Assembly: GCA_964577055.1 (NCBI GenBank)
Contig: CAZNWC010000006.1
Span: forward strand, 62,001-126,000
DNA: 64,000 bases
Origin: PNNG01 sp964577055
GTDB lineage: Bacteria; Bacteroidota; Bacteroidia; UBA7662
Direction of reading: 5' to 3'
Part shown: positions 43,392-53,600 of the stretch, one piece after another
How the letters are laid out: every line of letters starts with the position of its first letter
How positions within the stretch are numbered: position 1 is the first letter of the stretch
Notes under the pieces: generated by a model
Databases searched by the model: none
Told to the model about the DNA's origin: nothing
The model's input: only the letters and a program-made list of their open reading frames with translations
Made by a program: the position numbers and the translations under genes

Positions 43392-44663
43392 ATGAATGTA
43401 TTGCTCCTCGGCAGCGGCGGCCGCGAACACGCCTTTGTTTGGAAACTGCGCCAAAGTGCGCTTTGCGACAAGCTGTTTGTAGCACCAGGCAATGCCGGAA
43501 CTGCTTTGCTGGCCGAAAATGTGACCCTCAACCCGAACGATGCTACGGCTATTGCTTCGTTTGTGAAAGCAAACGCAATCAAATTGGTGATTTCTGGTCC
43601 CGAAGAGCCGCTGGTACGTGGCGTGGCCGACCAGCTCAAGAGCGATCCGGAGCTCAAAGACTTGCTGTTTTTCGGCCCGGGTGCCCAAGGCGCCCAGCTT
43701 GAAGGCAGTAAAGATTTCAGCAAGCGCTTCATGGCGCGTCACAATATTCCCACGGCGGCCTACCAAACCTTTACGCGCGAAAACCTGGCCGAAGGCTTGG
43801 CATACCTCAACGTCCATGCCTTGCCCATTGTGCTCAAAGCCGATGGTTTGGCAGCTGGCAAAGGCGTGGTGATTTGTACCGACCGCGAAGAGGCCAAAGC
43901 CGAGTTTCGTGCCATGATTGAGGAGCTGAAATTTGGTGAAGCCAGTGCCAAAGTGGTGGTTGAGCAGTTTTTGGCGGGCATTGAATTGTCGGTTTTTGCT
44001 ATGACCGATGGCCAAGATTACCTGCTCTTACCCGAAGCAAAAGATTACAAGCGCATTGGCGAGGGCGACACCGGTTTGAACACTGGAGGCATGGGCGCCA
44101 TTTCGCCCGTACCCTTTGCCGATGCAGCTTTTATGCAAAAAGTTGAAGAGCGCATTGTTCAACCAACCATAGCGGGTTTGGCGGCTGAAGGCATTCCCTA
44201 TACAGGCGTGGTGTTTTTCGGCCTCATCAAGGTTGGGGACGAGCCTTTTGTGATAGAGTACAATGCCCGCATGGGTGACCCCGAAACAGAGGTGGTTTTC
44301 CCCCGTTTGAAAAGCGATTTGCTTGAGCACATCGTAGCGGCTTGCGAAGGACGTTTGGCTGGTCAAAAAATAGAAACAGATGCACGTGCTGCTTGTACCG
44401 TAATGTTGGTTTCGGGCGGTTATCCGGGCGATTACGCCAAGGGAAAGACCATTTCCGGGCTAGAATCGGTTACCGAAAGCCTGGTGTTTCATGCCGGAAC
44501 CAAGTCGGAAAATGCGGAGGTGCTCACCAACGGTGGGCGGGTAATTGCGCTCACGTCGTATGGCGAAACGCATGCCGATGCCTTGGCCAAAAGTTACGCC
44601 TCTGCCCAAAAGCTTCAGTTCGAAGGAATGTATTATCGCCGTGATATCGGATTCGATATCTAA
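43392..44663 (+). CDS. purD: Phosphoribosylamine-glycine ligase
   Basis: A 423-residue ATP-grasp enzyme, second step of purine synthesis (phosphoribosylamine plus glycine to GAR). The N-terminus is the classical VLLLGSGGREHAF, followed by FVAPGNAGTA, the ATP-grasp region VLKADGLAAGKGVV, DTGLNTGGMGAISPVP and EYNARMGDPETEVV. ATG 43392 is chosen over an upstream TTG. It is probably cotranscribed with fcl. The convergent glycosyltransferase gene ends seven bases after the stop. Confidence 0.96.
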   Translation: MNVLLLGSGGREHAFVWKLRQSALCDKLFVAPGNAGTALLAENVTLNPNDATAIASFVKANAIKLVISGPEEPLVRGVADQLKSDPELKDLLFFGPGAQGAQLEGSKDFSKRFMARHNIPTAAYQTFTRENLAEGLAYLNVHALPIVLKADGLAAGKGVVICTDREEAKAEFRAMIEELKFGEASAKVVVEQFLAGIELSVFAMTDGQDYLLLPEAKDYKRIGEGDTGLNTGGMGAISPVPFADAAFMQKVEERIVQPTIAGLAAEGIPYTGVVFFGLIKVGDEPFVIEYNARMGDPETEVVFPRLKSDLLEHIVAACEGRLAGQKIETDARAACTVMLVSGGYPGDYAKGKTISGLESVTESLVFHAGTKSENAEVLTNGGRVIALTSYGETHADALAKSYASAQKLQFEGMYYRRDIGFDI

Positions 44664-44670
44664 ATCGAGC

Positions 44671-46608
44671 TCAACGACTGTTTTTAAAGGCCTCCCACAA
44701 ATACTGCAAATCGAGCAGGGCGTGATAGTCTTTCACGTAGGCTTTCCGCATGCGTAATTGCAAAGGCATTTGCTGCAAGTGACTTCCAATATGCAAAGTG
44801 GCAGGTTTAAAGGTGGGCAGCTGCGGATGTTGCGGATACCCGATCAACGTGTTTTTGCCAATCAATACCTTCCACAAGCCCTTGGGATGCCGGAGTGCAG
44901 CCGGGTAAAGCCAAAAGCAAAGTGGCCACAGCACAAGCAACACACTGCTGGCCACAAGGTCAACCAGCCGTTTGTTGCGTTTGTTGGCTGCGAGCGAAAT
45001 ACGCAAGTTGAAGTCGGGGGTGTAGGTGTCGCCGGGGTAGTCAACCGATGAGCTGCCAATGATGAAGTCGGAACCAGCGGGCACAATTTTGAGCTCGCTT
45101 ACCTGTTTGCCCAGGCTTTCGAAATAATGGATGATTTGTTTATTGGTGAGGTTGCTGCCACAAAAGATGATTTCATCGGCCTGCAAGGTCCGCGCAATGA
45201 GGGGCAATTCGTGTTGCCGTCCGGTGAAAAACTCGTTTTGCTCGTCACCAGCCACATCAGACACAAAGCCCAAAAAATGGTGCGAAACCCCGGCCCTTTG
45301 GAGCAAAGCGTGCACCCGATTGGTTTCCTGTGCCGAGCCTACTACCAATACCCGCTTGTGAGGAGGCGTGCTCAAGCCAGTACGCCCGTACAAGGCCAGG
45401 TGCAGCAAGGCCCGCACCGACACCGTCAGCAAAATACTCCAAACAGCACCAACCACAATAAGTCCACGCGAATAGCGGTGATCTGCCGGGAAAAAGCCGT
45501 AGGCCGCCGAAATAGCTATGGTGCCTACCAGCAAGCCGCGTACCAAGCGGGCCGCCCGGTAAGGCTTGTCGTATGCGCCACTGAAATAGGCACCCAAAAT
45601 CCAGAGCAGGACGTAGATGGGCACAATGAGCTGTAAATAAATCGGCGGATAAATGGTGCCCTCATCTATTTTAACGTTTTGCTCCCAAAATTGGGTGAGG
45701 AGCACCATACCGCCGTAAATGAGTCCCGCATCGAGCAGAGGGTGGAAGGTGCGTTTGGCCCAACGTCGCAGCAAAGCAATTACCGCCCTGAATACGATGC
45801 CCAATTGAATCAAGGTGTTGAACAGGCGGGCGCTGCCAGGACTAAAATATTGTCGGGCAAAGATGGCCATGGCCTGGTAAAACACCCTGACGTACTTGAT
45901 GGAGTCTTTTTTGGTGCTTTCGCCTTTGTAATGAATGATGCTGCTTTGCGCGAAGTACCAGTTTTCGAAACCAGCCAGGCGAATCCGGTAACTGAGATCG
46001 ATGTCTTCTCCGTACATGAAGTACTTTTCGTCGAGCAGGCCAATTTGGTCGAGTACCGAACGCCGCATGCACATGAAAGCTCCGGCGAGTATGTCTACGG
46101 GGTGGTTTTGCTCGTCGGACAGGTAGCTGAGGTGGTATTGACCAAAACGCCGGCTGTTTTTGAACAAGGCCGACAAACCGAACATTTTGTAAAAAGCAAC
46201 CGCTGGGGTGGGTAGCCCTCGTTTCGATTCTTTGAGAAAATTGCCGGCCCCATCGATCATCCGGATGCCCAGCCCCCCGGCTTGTGGGTGGCGGTCCATA
46301 AAATCAATCACCTTTTCGAAGGTGTCTTCCGCCACTACGGTGTCGGGATTGAGCAGCAAGACGTATTCACCGCTGCTTTGGCGAATGGCTTGGTTGTTGG
46401 CGCGCGAAAAGCCGGTGTTTTCGGTGTTCGCTATCAGTTTCACCGTCGGAAACCGTTCGCGCACCATGTCGGCAGAACCGTCGCTCGATTGATTGTCGAC
46501 TACCCATATGTCGGCATCTATGCGTTCACAAGCTTTTAGTGTGGCCAACAAGGCCTGCTCTAAAAAGTACTTGACGTTGTAATTGACAATGATGACCGAC
46601 AGCCGCAT
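44671..46608 (-). CDS. Family 2 glycosyltransferase fused to degenerate phosphoglycosyltransferase
   Basis: A 645-residue inner-membrane protein of unusual build. Residues 1-260 are a complete family 2 glycosyltransferase: VIIVNYNVKYFL, VVDNQSSDGS, LLLNPDTVV and GEDIDLSYRIRLAGF. Then follow several membrane segments (VPIYVLLWILGAYFSG, LIVVGAVWSILLTVSVRALL) and a CoA-binding-3-like Rossmann domain (RVLVVGSAQETNRVHALL, DEIIFCGSNLTNKQI). The C-terminus begins like a sugar transferase (NKRLVDLVASSVLLVL) but jumps straight to LIGKNTLIGYP and YVKDYHALLDLQYL, lacking the catalytic middle part. Likely a glycan-assembly enzyme. It is transcribed with the next minus-strand gene. Confidence 0.85.
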   Translation of the reverse strand: MRLSVIIVNYNVKYFLEQALLATLKACERIDADIWVVDNQSSDGSADMVRERFPTVKLIANTENTGFSRANNQAIRQSSGEYVLLLNPDTVVAEDTFEKVIDFMDRHPQAGGLGIRMIDGAGNFLKESKRGLPTPAVAFYKMFGLSALFKNSRRFGQYHLSYLSDEQNHPVDILAGAFMCMRRSVLDQIGLLDEKYFMYGEDIDLSYRIRLAGFENWYFAQSSIIHYKGESTKKDSIKYVRVFYQAMAIFARQYFSPGSARLFNTLIQLGIVFRAVIALLRRWAKRTFHPLLDAGLIYGGMVLLTQFWEQNVKIDEGTIYPPIYLQLIVPIYVLLWILGAYFSGAYDKPYRAARLVRGLLVGTIAISAAYGFFPADHRYSRGLIVVGAVWSILLTVSVRALLHLALYGRTGLSTPPHKRVLVVGSAQETNRVHALLQRAGVSHHFLGFVSDVAGDEQNEFFTGRQHELPLIARTLQADEIIFCGSNLTNKQIIHYFESLGKQVSELKIVPAGSDFIIGSSSVDYPGDTYTPDFNLRISLAANKRNKRLVDLVASSVLLVLWPLCFWLYPAALRHPKGLWKVLIGKNTLIGYPQHPQLPTFKPATLHIGSHLQQMPLQLRMRKAYVKDYHALLDLQYLWEAFKNSR

Positions 46609-46611
46609 GCG

Positions 46612-47208
46612 CTAAAATAGGGAGTTGCCGAAAGAAACCGAACTGATGAACACGCCTTTGCTGGGTGCGGCAATGGAAGTGCCATAGCGGATAAAATAAC
46701 TTCTGCCTCCCAGTTGAAAGCGGAAAGTGGCTGCACCGCTCAGGCCAAATTGGTTGAAGCGGTTGAGTAAGTTGAACTCGGGGCCAATGCCCAAAGAGAA
46801 ACCTACGGCATTTTCATTGAAAAGGGTGCTGCCGCGTCCGATGGTGGCCTCGAGCATCACCGGCAAATTGAGCATGAAAAAAGTGCCGAAAAAAGGGTCG
46901 GCCTGAAAGCCCAAACTGGGGTGAGCGCTGACCGACAGCGACCGTTTATCTTCGATTTCGCGCAGGTTGTACCTGCCAATATATTGAATGCCAGGAAGCA
47001 CCGTTTGGCCTCCCGTTTCGGTGAAAAAATTAAAACTTGCGCCCAATTCGTTCAAATAACGATCGGCAAAAGCCTGACCGTTTCGGCGGGGTTTTTCACT
47101 CCTTCTGCTCTGAGGACGTTGGTTGAGGTACTCGTCATAGGCATCGGTTTGGGCATTTGCCAACAAAGTGCTCAAAAGCAACAGAAAGAGGATGGTAATG
47201 CGTGACAT
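46612..47208 (-). CDS. Small outer-membrane barrel protein, unknown function
   Basis: A 198-residue exported protein. Start ATG 47208 gives the signal peptide MSRITILFLLLLSTLLANAQ. A short basic region (QRPQSRRSEKPRRNG) is followed by alternating polar/hydrophobic strands typical of a small barrel (LGASFNFFTETGGQ, FSLGIGPEFNLLNRF, GAATFRFQLGGRSYFI), ending in SVSFGNSLF. No family recognised. It ends three bases before the glycosyltransferase start on the same strand, so the two are probably cotranscribed. Confidence 0.7.
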   Translation of the reverse strand: MSRITILFLLLLSTLLANAQTDAYDEYLNQRPQSRRSEKPRRNGQAFADRYLNELGASFNFFTETGGQTVLPGIQYIGRYNLREIEDKRSLSVSAHPSLGFQADPFFGTFFMLNLPVMLEATIGRGSTLFNENAVGFSLGIGPEFNLLNRFNQFGLSGAATFRFQLGGRSYFIRYGTSIAAPSKGVFISSVSFGNSLF

Positions 47209-47313
47209 GTAGCCGAAAACGCTCAAAATTAGCGAAAATTACGGCCGATTGCGTTTGAAGGCACGCTGTGGCACTTTAAAAGCGTATCTTTAGCACCGCC
47301 GAAAAAGATTGAT

Positions 47314-47706
47314 ATGCAGTTTACAAAGCTCAAGGAAGCCCACTTGCAGGTAAAAAATCTCCGCAAGGCCATTTCTTTTTACCAAGACATCCTCGGTTTT
47401 CGCACCCAGAGTTATGTGAAAGAAAAGCATGCCGTTTTTGTTGCCGGCAGCACCATGCTGGTATGCCATTTGGCCAAATCGACCAATGAAGATGGGCAAT
47501 CGCTCATCCAGTTGTCGTATCCCAACCAGCACATCGTACTCGAATCGCGCGATGGGGAATATGAAAGAAATAAGGAGGACATGGCCTACCACGACATTCA
47601 AATCATCCAAGAAACGGTGCGCGAGTCGGGAAAGCGGTCGTTTTTTATCCATGACCCCGACATGAACCTGATTGAAATTACCGAGTACAACGCCTGGGAA
47701 AGCTGA
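47314..47706 (+). CDS. VOC-family (glyoxalase/dioxygenase fold) protein
   Basis: A 130-residue vicinal-oxygen-chelate fold protein. The first half-motif is LKEAHLQVKNLRKAISFYQD with His as a likely metal ligand, and the second is YHDIQIIQETVRES with a C-terminal FFIHDPDMNLIEITEY where Glu completes the site. Members include glyoxalase I, dioxygenases and fosfomycin-type resistance proteins; this one cannot be narrowed down. It lies 32 bases before dsbD on the same strand. Confidence 0.85.
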   Translation: MQFTKLKEAHLQVKNLRKAISFYQDILGFRTQSYVKEKHAVFVAGSTMLVCHLAKSTNEDGQSLIQLSYPNQHIVLESRDGEYERNKEDMAYHDIQIIQETVRESGKRSFFIHDPDMNLIEITEYNAWES

Positions 47707-47738
47707 ACCTTTTTGGCCCACACAACCTTGATGAGATA

Positions 47739-49960
47739 ATGAAAAAGTCTTTGCTACTGCTCATGATCCTGGTTTCGGGATTGCTGGCACAAGCCCAAAT
47801 TTTGCAACCTGTAAAGTGGAAATTTGAAGTCGAGAAGACCGGTCCCGACGAAGCCTTGCTCAAAGCCACGGCTACCATTGACAAAGGCTGGCATCTGTAT
47901 TCGCAATACATGCAGTTTTCGGAAGATCAGTTTGGTCCCGAAATCACTGTCTTTACCTTCAATTTGCCCAAGGGCGTAGAAAAAGTGGGTAAAACCGAAG
48001 AAAAGGGCAAGCTCACCGAAGAAATCACCCCGCTATTTGATAATTTGTTGGTGCGCTTTTTCAGTGACAAAGCGACTTTCATCCAAAAGGTAAAAATGCG
48101 CGTGGCCGATGCCAAGGTTACGGGCAATGTGTATTACATGGTGTGCGACGACAAACAATGTCTGCCACCAGAAGAAAAGGAATTCTCCTTTGCTTTGGCT
48201 GGTTTTACACCCAGCGAGGAGGCTGCAGCAGAACTTCCAGCCGCACAAAGCACAGAGGAGCAACCCGACGGAGCCGATACCAGTTTGGTACAAGAAGAAG
48301 TAAAGGCCACCGTAACCCATGAACCAGCAGCAGCCGCTGGAGGCAGTGCGTCAAATGGACTGTTGGCTGTTTTCATCGCCGGCTTTTTGGGAGGCTTGGT
48401 GGCGCTATTGACCCCATGTGTCTTCCCGATGATTCCCCTTACGGTGAGCTTTTTCACCAAACAAAGCGGCACACGCCGACAGGGTATTCTCAAGGCGCTG
48501 GGATATGGCTTTAGCATCATCCTCATTTATGTAACCCTTGGGCTCACGGTTACCGTGTTTTTTGGCTCCGATGCGCTCAATGCCCTGGCGTCGGACATTT
48601 GGTTTAACCTCGCTTTTTTTGTTTTGCTGGTCGTTTTTGGCGCTTCTTTCCTGGGGGCTTTCGAAATCACCTTGCCCTCGAGCTGGGTAAATAAAATGGA
48701 TGCCAAAACCGATCGCGGTGGTGTGTTAGGCATCTTTTTCATGGCCTTTACCCTGGCATTGGTGTCGTTTAGTTGCACCGGACCAATCATCGGCACCTTG
48801 CTGGTAGATGCGGCCACGCGCGGCGCCTTGCTGGGTCCGGCCATTGGTATGACGGGCTTTTCGCTGGCCTTGGCCTTGCCATTCACCTTGTTTGCCATTT
48901 TCCCGGGCTGGTTGAAGAGTTTGCCCAAATCGGGCGGTTGGCTCAACAGTGTTAAGGTGGTATTGGGCTTTTTGGAATTGGCTTTTGCCCTCAAGTTTTT
49001 GAGCAATGTAGATTTGGCGTATCACTGGGGATTGCTCGATCGTGAGGTATTCTTGGTGTTGTGGATCAGCATATTTCTCATGCTGGGTTTGTACCTCATT
49101 GGCACCATCCGTTTTTCACACGATTCGCCCTTGGCGTATTTGTCGGTGCCGCGTTTGTTCTTTGCCATTGGTGCTTTCAGCTTTACGTTTTACCTCATGC
49201 CAGGTTTGTGGGGTGCTCCGCTCAAAGCGGTGAATGCCTTTTTGCCGCCCATGGCTTCGCAAGATTTTGATTTGAGCAGTGCGGGTGGCGGTCATCCGCC
49301 ATCGGCTTCGGTCACCGAAGCATTGCCGCAGCGGAAGTATGCCGATATTTTNNNNNNNNNNNNNNNNNNNNNNNNNNNNNNNNNNNNNNNNNNNNNNNNN
49401 NNNNNNNNNNNNNNNNNNNNNNNNNNNNNNNNNNNNNNNNNNNNNNNNNNNCGCCATCGGCTTCGGTCACCGAAGCATTGCCGCAGCGGAAGTATGCCGA
49501 TATTTTACATTGTCCGCACGACCTCAGCTGCTTTTTCGACCTCGAAGAAGGCCTGGCCTATGCCAAAAAAGTAGGCAAGCCGGTGATGATCGACTTTACA
49601 GGGCACAGCTGTGTGAATTGCCGCAAGATGGAAGCCACGGTATGGGCCGATCCGGCTGTTTTGAAGCGCCTGCGCGAAGACTACGTGCTTATTTCGTTGT
49701 ATGTCGACGACAAAACACCTTTGCCTGCCGACGAGCAATATGTGAGCAAGTTCAGTGGCAAGAAAATCAAAACCGTGGGCAATTTGTGGAGCGATTATCA
49801 GGCCAGCACCTTCAACATCAATTCGCAGCCCTATTATGTGTTGATGGACCACGACCAAACGCTTTTGGTTGCGCCAACGGCTTATGATCCGAGCGTGGCC
49901 AAATACCTCGAGTTTTTGGATGGCGGCAAGCAAGTATTTGAGCAAAAGCATAGCAAATGA
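47739..49960 (+). CDS. dsbD: Thiol:disulfide interchange protein DsbD, interrupted by assembly gap
   Basis: A membrane protein of about 688 residues once the gap is removed. It carries reducing power from cytosolic thioredoxin to the periplasm, for disulfide isomerisation and cytochrome c maturation. N-terminal DsbD-alpha domain: signal peptide, then C136-DDKQ-C141. Membrane domain: TPC227VFPMIPLTVSFF and FSCTGPIIGTLL carry the paired Cys. C-terminal thioredoxin domain: HSCVNCRKME. A 100-N gap (49352-49451) lies between identical 55-base copies; deleting 155 bases restores the frame through ALPQRKYADILHCPHD. The stop overlaps the gmhA ATG (ATGA). Confidence 0.9.
49352..49451. other. 100-N scaffold gap flanked by 55-base duplicate
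   Basis: One hundred N. The 55 bases at 49297-49351 are identical to 49452-49506. Merging the copies restores the dsbD frame, so the duplication is an assembly artefact of the same k=55 type as at 17098-17197. Confidence 0.95.
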
Positions 49961-50553
49961 GCGAGCGGCACGATTGGGTAAAGCAAGAATTGCAGCAAGC
50001 ACAAGAAGTGCTCGCGCGTTTTTTGGCCGATGAGCAGCAGCTCGAAAGATTGGTGTATGCCACTGAATTGATGGCACATGCCCTTCGTCAGGGCCGCAAG
50101 ATACTCAGCTGCGGCAATGGTGGCAGCATGAGTGATGCCATGCATTTTGCCGAAGAACTCAGCGGCAGGTTCCGCAACGACCGTCCGGCTTATGCAGCCT
50201 TGGCCCTTTCTGATCCCTCATACCTCACTTGTGTAGCCAACGACTTTGGTTATGCTGAAGTTTTTGCCCGTGGGGTAGAAGCCCTGGGCCAGCGGGGCGA
50301 TGTGTTGCTGGCCATCAGTACCTCGGGCAATTCGGCCAATGTGTTAAAGGCAGCTGAAGCAGCGCGTGCACGTCAGATGGCCGTTATTGCTCTTACGGGC
50401 AACAGTGGCGGACAGCTGGCAGCCTTGGCAGATGTGGAGTTGCGGGTGCCGCATACGGGCTATGCCGACCGCATACAGGAGGTGCACATCAAGCTCATTC
50501 ACTGTTTGGTGGGCGGCGTTGAACGCCTGCTTGCTGCGGAGCCATTGGCTTAA
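49957..50553 (+). CDS. gmhA: Sedoheptulose-7-phosphate isomerase-like SIS protein
   Basis: A 198-residue sugar isomerase (SIS fold) close to GmhA, which converts sedoheptulose 7-phosphate to D-glycero-manno-heptose 7-phosphate for heptose sugars of lipopolysaccharide. Family features: ILSCGNGGSMSDAMHFAEEL, LSGRFRNDRP, ISTSGNSANVLKA and IQEVHIKLIHCLVGGVE. The start overlaps the dsbD stop as ATGA, so it is coupled to dsbD. A DUF2723 membrane protein follows after 109 bases. The phosphosugar substrate is by homology. Confidence 0.92.
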   Translation: MSERHDWVKQELQQAQEVLARFLADEQQLERLVYATELMAHALRQGRKILSCGNGGSMSDAMHFAEELSGRFRNDRPAYAALALSDPSYLTCVANDFGYAEVFARGVEALGQRGDVLLAISTSGNSANVLKAAEAARARQMAVIALTGNSGGQLAALADVELRVPHTGYADRIQEVHIKLIHCLVGGVERLLAAEPLA

Positions 50554-50593
50554 CATTTGGCCTTCGGGCCTTAAAAAGATGTTAGTTTTTCAT

Positions 50594-50630
50594 TGCGGCG
50601 GGGCACCGACCTTGGCCGCACGCTTTTTTT
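50594..50630 (+). terminator. Probable terminator after gmhA
   Basis: A 6-bp stem (TGCGGC 50594-50599 with GCCGCA 50615-50620) with a 15-base loop, followed by CGC and T7. The loop is long for a classical terminator, but the T-run is strong and the position fits the end of the dsbD-gmhA transcript. Confidence 0.55.
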
Positions 50631-50662
50631 AAGTATTTTCGACGCCAATAAACCTATTACGC

Positions 50663-53600
50663 ATGAATCTATATCAGCGCATCAACAACCTCACGGGTTG
50701 GATTGTCTTCCTCATTGCCGCGGTTGTTTATACCCTGACACTTGAGCCTACCACCAGCTTTTGGGACTGTGGCGAATTCATATCTGCTTGTTACAAAATG
50801 CAGATCATGCACCCTCCCGGGGCGCCATTCTTCATGCTTACGGGCCGCATGTTCACCCTGTTGGCCAGCGACCCCATGCAAGTAGCCTGGATGGTAAACT
50901 TCTTTAGCGGATTGGCCAGTGCCTTTACCATCTTGTTCTTGTTCTGGACCATCACTGCTTTCGGTCGTAAAATCATCGAAAAAGCAGGAGAAGAAGTAGC
51001 CGGTGGCCGCATGTTTGCCCTCATGGGTGCAGGTGCCGTTGGTGCATTGGCCTACACATTTACCGATTCTTTCTGGTTTTCGGCGGTTGAAGGTGAAGTA
51101 TATGCATACTCAAGTTTTTTCACAGCCATCGTATTTTGGGCTATTCTCAAGTGGGAGCGTGTGGCCGATGAGGCCGACAGCAACCGTTGGTTGTTGCTCA
51201 TTGCTTACCTGATGGGTTTGTCTATTGGCGTCCACTTATTGAATTTGTTGGCCATTCCAGCCATCTGTTTCGTGTACTATTTCAAAAAGCACGAAGTAAC
51301 CCGCAAGGGGATTATTTACACCATTCTGGCTTCACTGGGTATTTTGGTGTTTGTGCAGTATGGCATCATTCCAGGTGTACCTACCCTGGCCTCGAAATTT
51401 GATTTGCTTTTTGTGAATGGGCTGGGTTTACCTTTTGGAAGTGGCAATGCCTTTTTCCTGACAGCTTTGGTGGGGGGTATTGCTTATGCCATTTGGTACA
51501 CCCAAAAGAAGGAAAAAGTCCTTCTGAACACTGCTTTGCTGGCGGTAAGTTTCATCATGGTAGGCTTTAGCTCTTACACCATGATTGTGATACGTTCGCA
51601 CGCGAATCCATCGATCAACATGAACAATCCGTCGAACATCTTTTCGCTGGTAAGCTATATCAACCGCGAGCAGTACGGCGATCGACCCCTTTTGAAAGGC
51701 CCTTATTTCACCGCACAGGTGATTGATCAGGAGCAGGGTGCCATGAAATACCGCAAAGGCGAAGAGAAATACGAAGAAATTGGTCGCGACATCGTGCCGA
51801 TTTATGACCCCGCCCACAGCACTATTTTCCCGCGTGCGTACCGCAGGGCAGGTACGCAACAGCGCCACATCGATTTTTACATGCGCTGGCTGGATTTGCG
51901 CGACGGCCAAAAACCCACTTTCGGCGAAAACCTCGACTTTTTGTTTTCGTACCAGTTGGGACATATGTACTACCGTTATTTCATGTGGAATTTTGTAGGT
52001 CGTCAAAACGACGTACAAGGGCAGGGCATGGATTATGAGCGCGGCAATTGGATCAGCGGCATTGCTGCGCTCGACGAAGGACGGGTTGGTCCACAAAAGG
52101 ACTATCCACCCGTAAAAACGGCCAATAAGGGCCGGAATGTGTACTACGGCTTGCCGCTTTTGTTGGGACTTATCGGATTGATTTATCACTACCGCAAAGA
52201 CCAAAAAGACTTTTGGGTGGTTACTTTCTTGTTCATCCTGACAGGTATTGCCATCAACGTTTACCTCAATCCCGAACCGTTGCAGCCCCGCGAGCGTGAC
52301 TATGCATACGTTGGGTCGTTTTATGCCTTTGCCATTTGGATTGGTTTGGGTGTGATGGGCTTGTGGGACATGCTGCGTAAAAAAGCCCCTGAAACCGTTG
52401 CCGCAGCGGCAGTTACTGCCGTGTGTTTGGTTGCCGTGCCCGGCATTTTGGCGGCCGAAAACTGGGACGATCACGACCGTTCGGGCAAGTATACCGCCCG
52501 TGACTTCGCTATCAATTATCTTGAAAGTTGCGCGCCCAATGCCATCATCTTTACCATGGGCGATAACGACACCTATCCGTTGTGGTATGTGCAGGAGGTA
52601 GAAGGATTCAGAACCGACGTACGCGTGGTGAACCTGAGTTTGTTGGGTACCGATTGGTACATCAACCAACTGCGCAGGCAAATCAACAATTCGCCCGCTA
52701 TCAAATTGAGCATTGCGCCCGAAAAGATTGTGCAAGGGGTACGTGATTATGTGCCTTTCTACGACCGCAAGATCCAAGGCGGGGTAGATTTGCGTCAGGT
52801 ATTGCAGTTTGCTACCAGCGATGATCCTTCGGCCAAGCTGCCCACGCAGGGAGGCGAAATGGTAAACTACTATCCGAGCAAGCGTTTTGTCATTCCGGTT
52901 GATAAAGCCGCTGTATTGGCACAAGGTGCTGTTACTGCCGCCGATACCGCCAATTTATTGCCAGCCATTGAGTGGGAATATCCACGCAATGCCATCCTCA
53001 AAAACGATTTGATTGTGCTTGACATCTTGGCCAACAACGGCTGGGAGCGCCCTATCTACTGGACCGTAAGCATGGGTGCCGAGCAATACCTCGGACTCGA
53101 TGATTACTTCCAGCTGGAGGGATTGGCGTATCGTTTTGTGCCTATTTATACCCCAAGCCGGGGTGGCCAAACCACACGGGTAGCCGATGAAATCATGTAC
53201 GAGAACATGGTGAAGAAATTCAAGTGGGGCGGTATGAATACGGGCATTTACATCGACCCAGAGACCAACCGCATGACCATCAACCTGCGCAGCAATGCTA
53301 CGCGTTTGGCTGAATCATTGCTGTCGAAAGGCGATAGTACACGTGCCCGTGAAGTACTGGATGTGGTGGTGCGCGAAATGCCCCACAGCCATGTGCCTTT
53401 GATGATTTTCAATTACCGCATGGTAGAGTTGTATCACCTGGCAGGCGCTCCCGAGCAAGCAAATGCCTTGGCGAAAGATTTGTTTGACATGTTTGAGTCG
53501 GAAGCCAAATATTTCCGCGGCCTGCGCGGCAAATACGCTACCTTCTATGAGCGCGATATGCAAAATGCCATGGCCATCATGCAAGAAATGATCCGCATGT

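Noticed and set aside
51428..52924. Minus-strand frame of 498 codons opposite the DUF2723 gene
   Set aside because: No domain features; the plus-strand DUF2723 protein is complete with conserved motifs.
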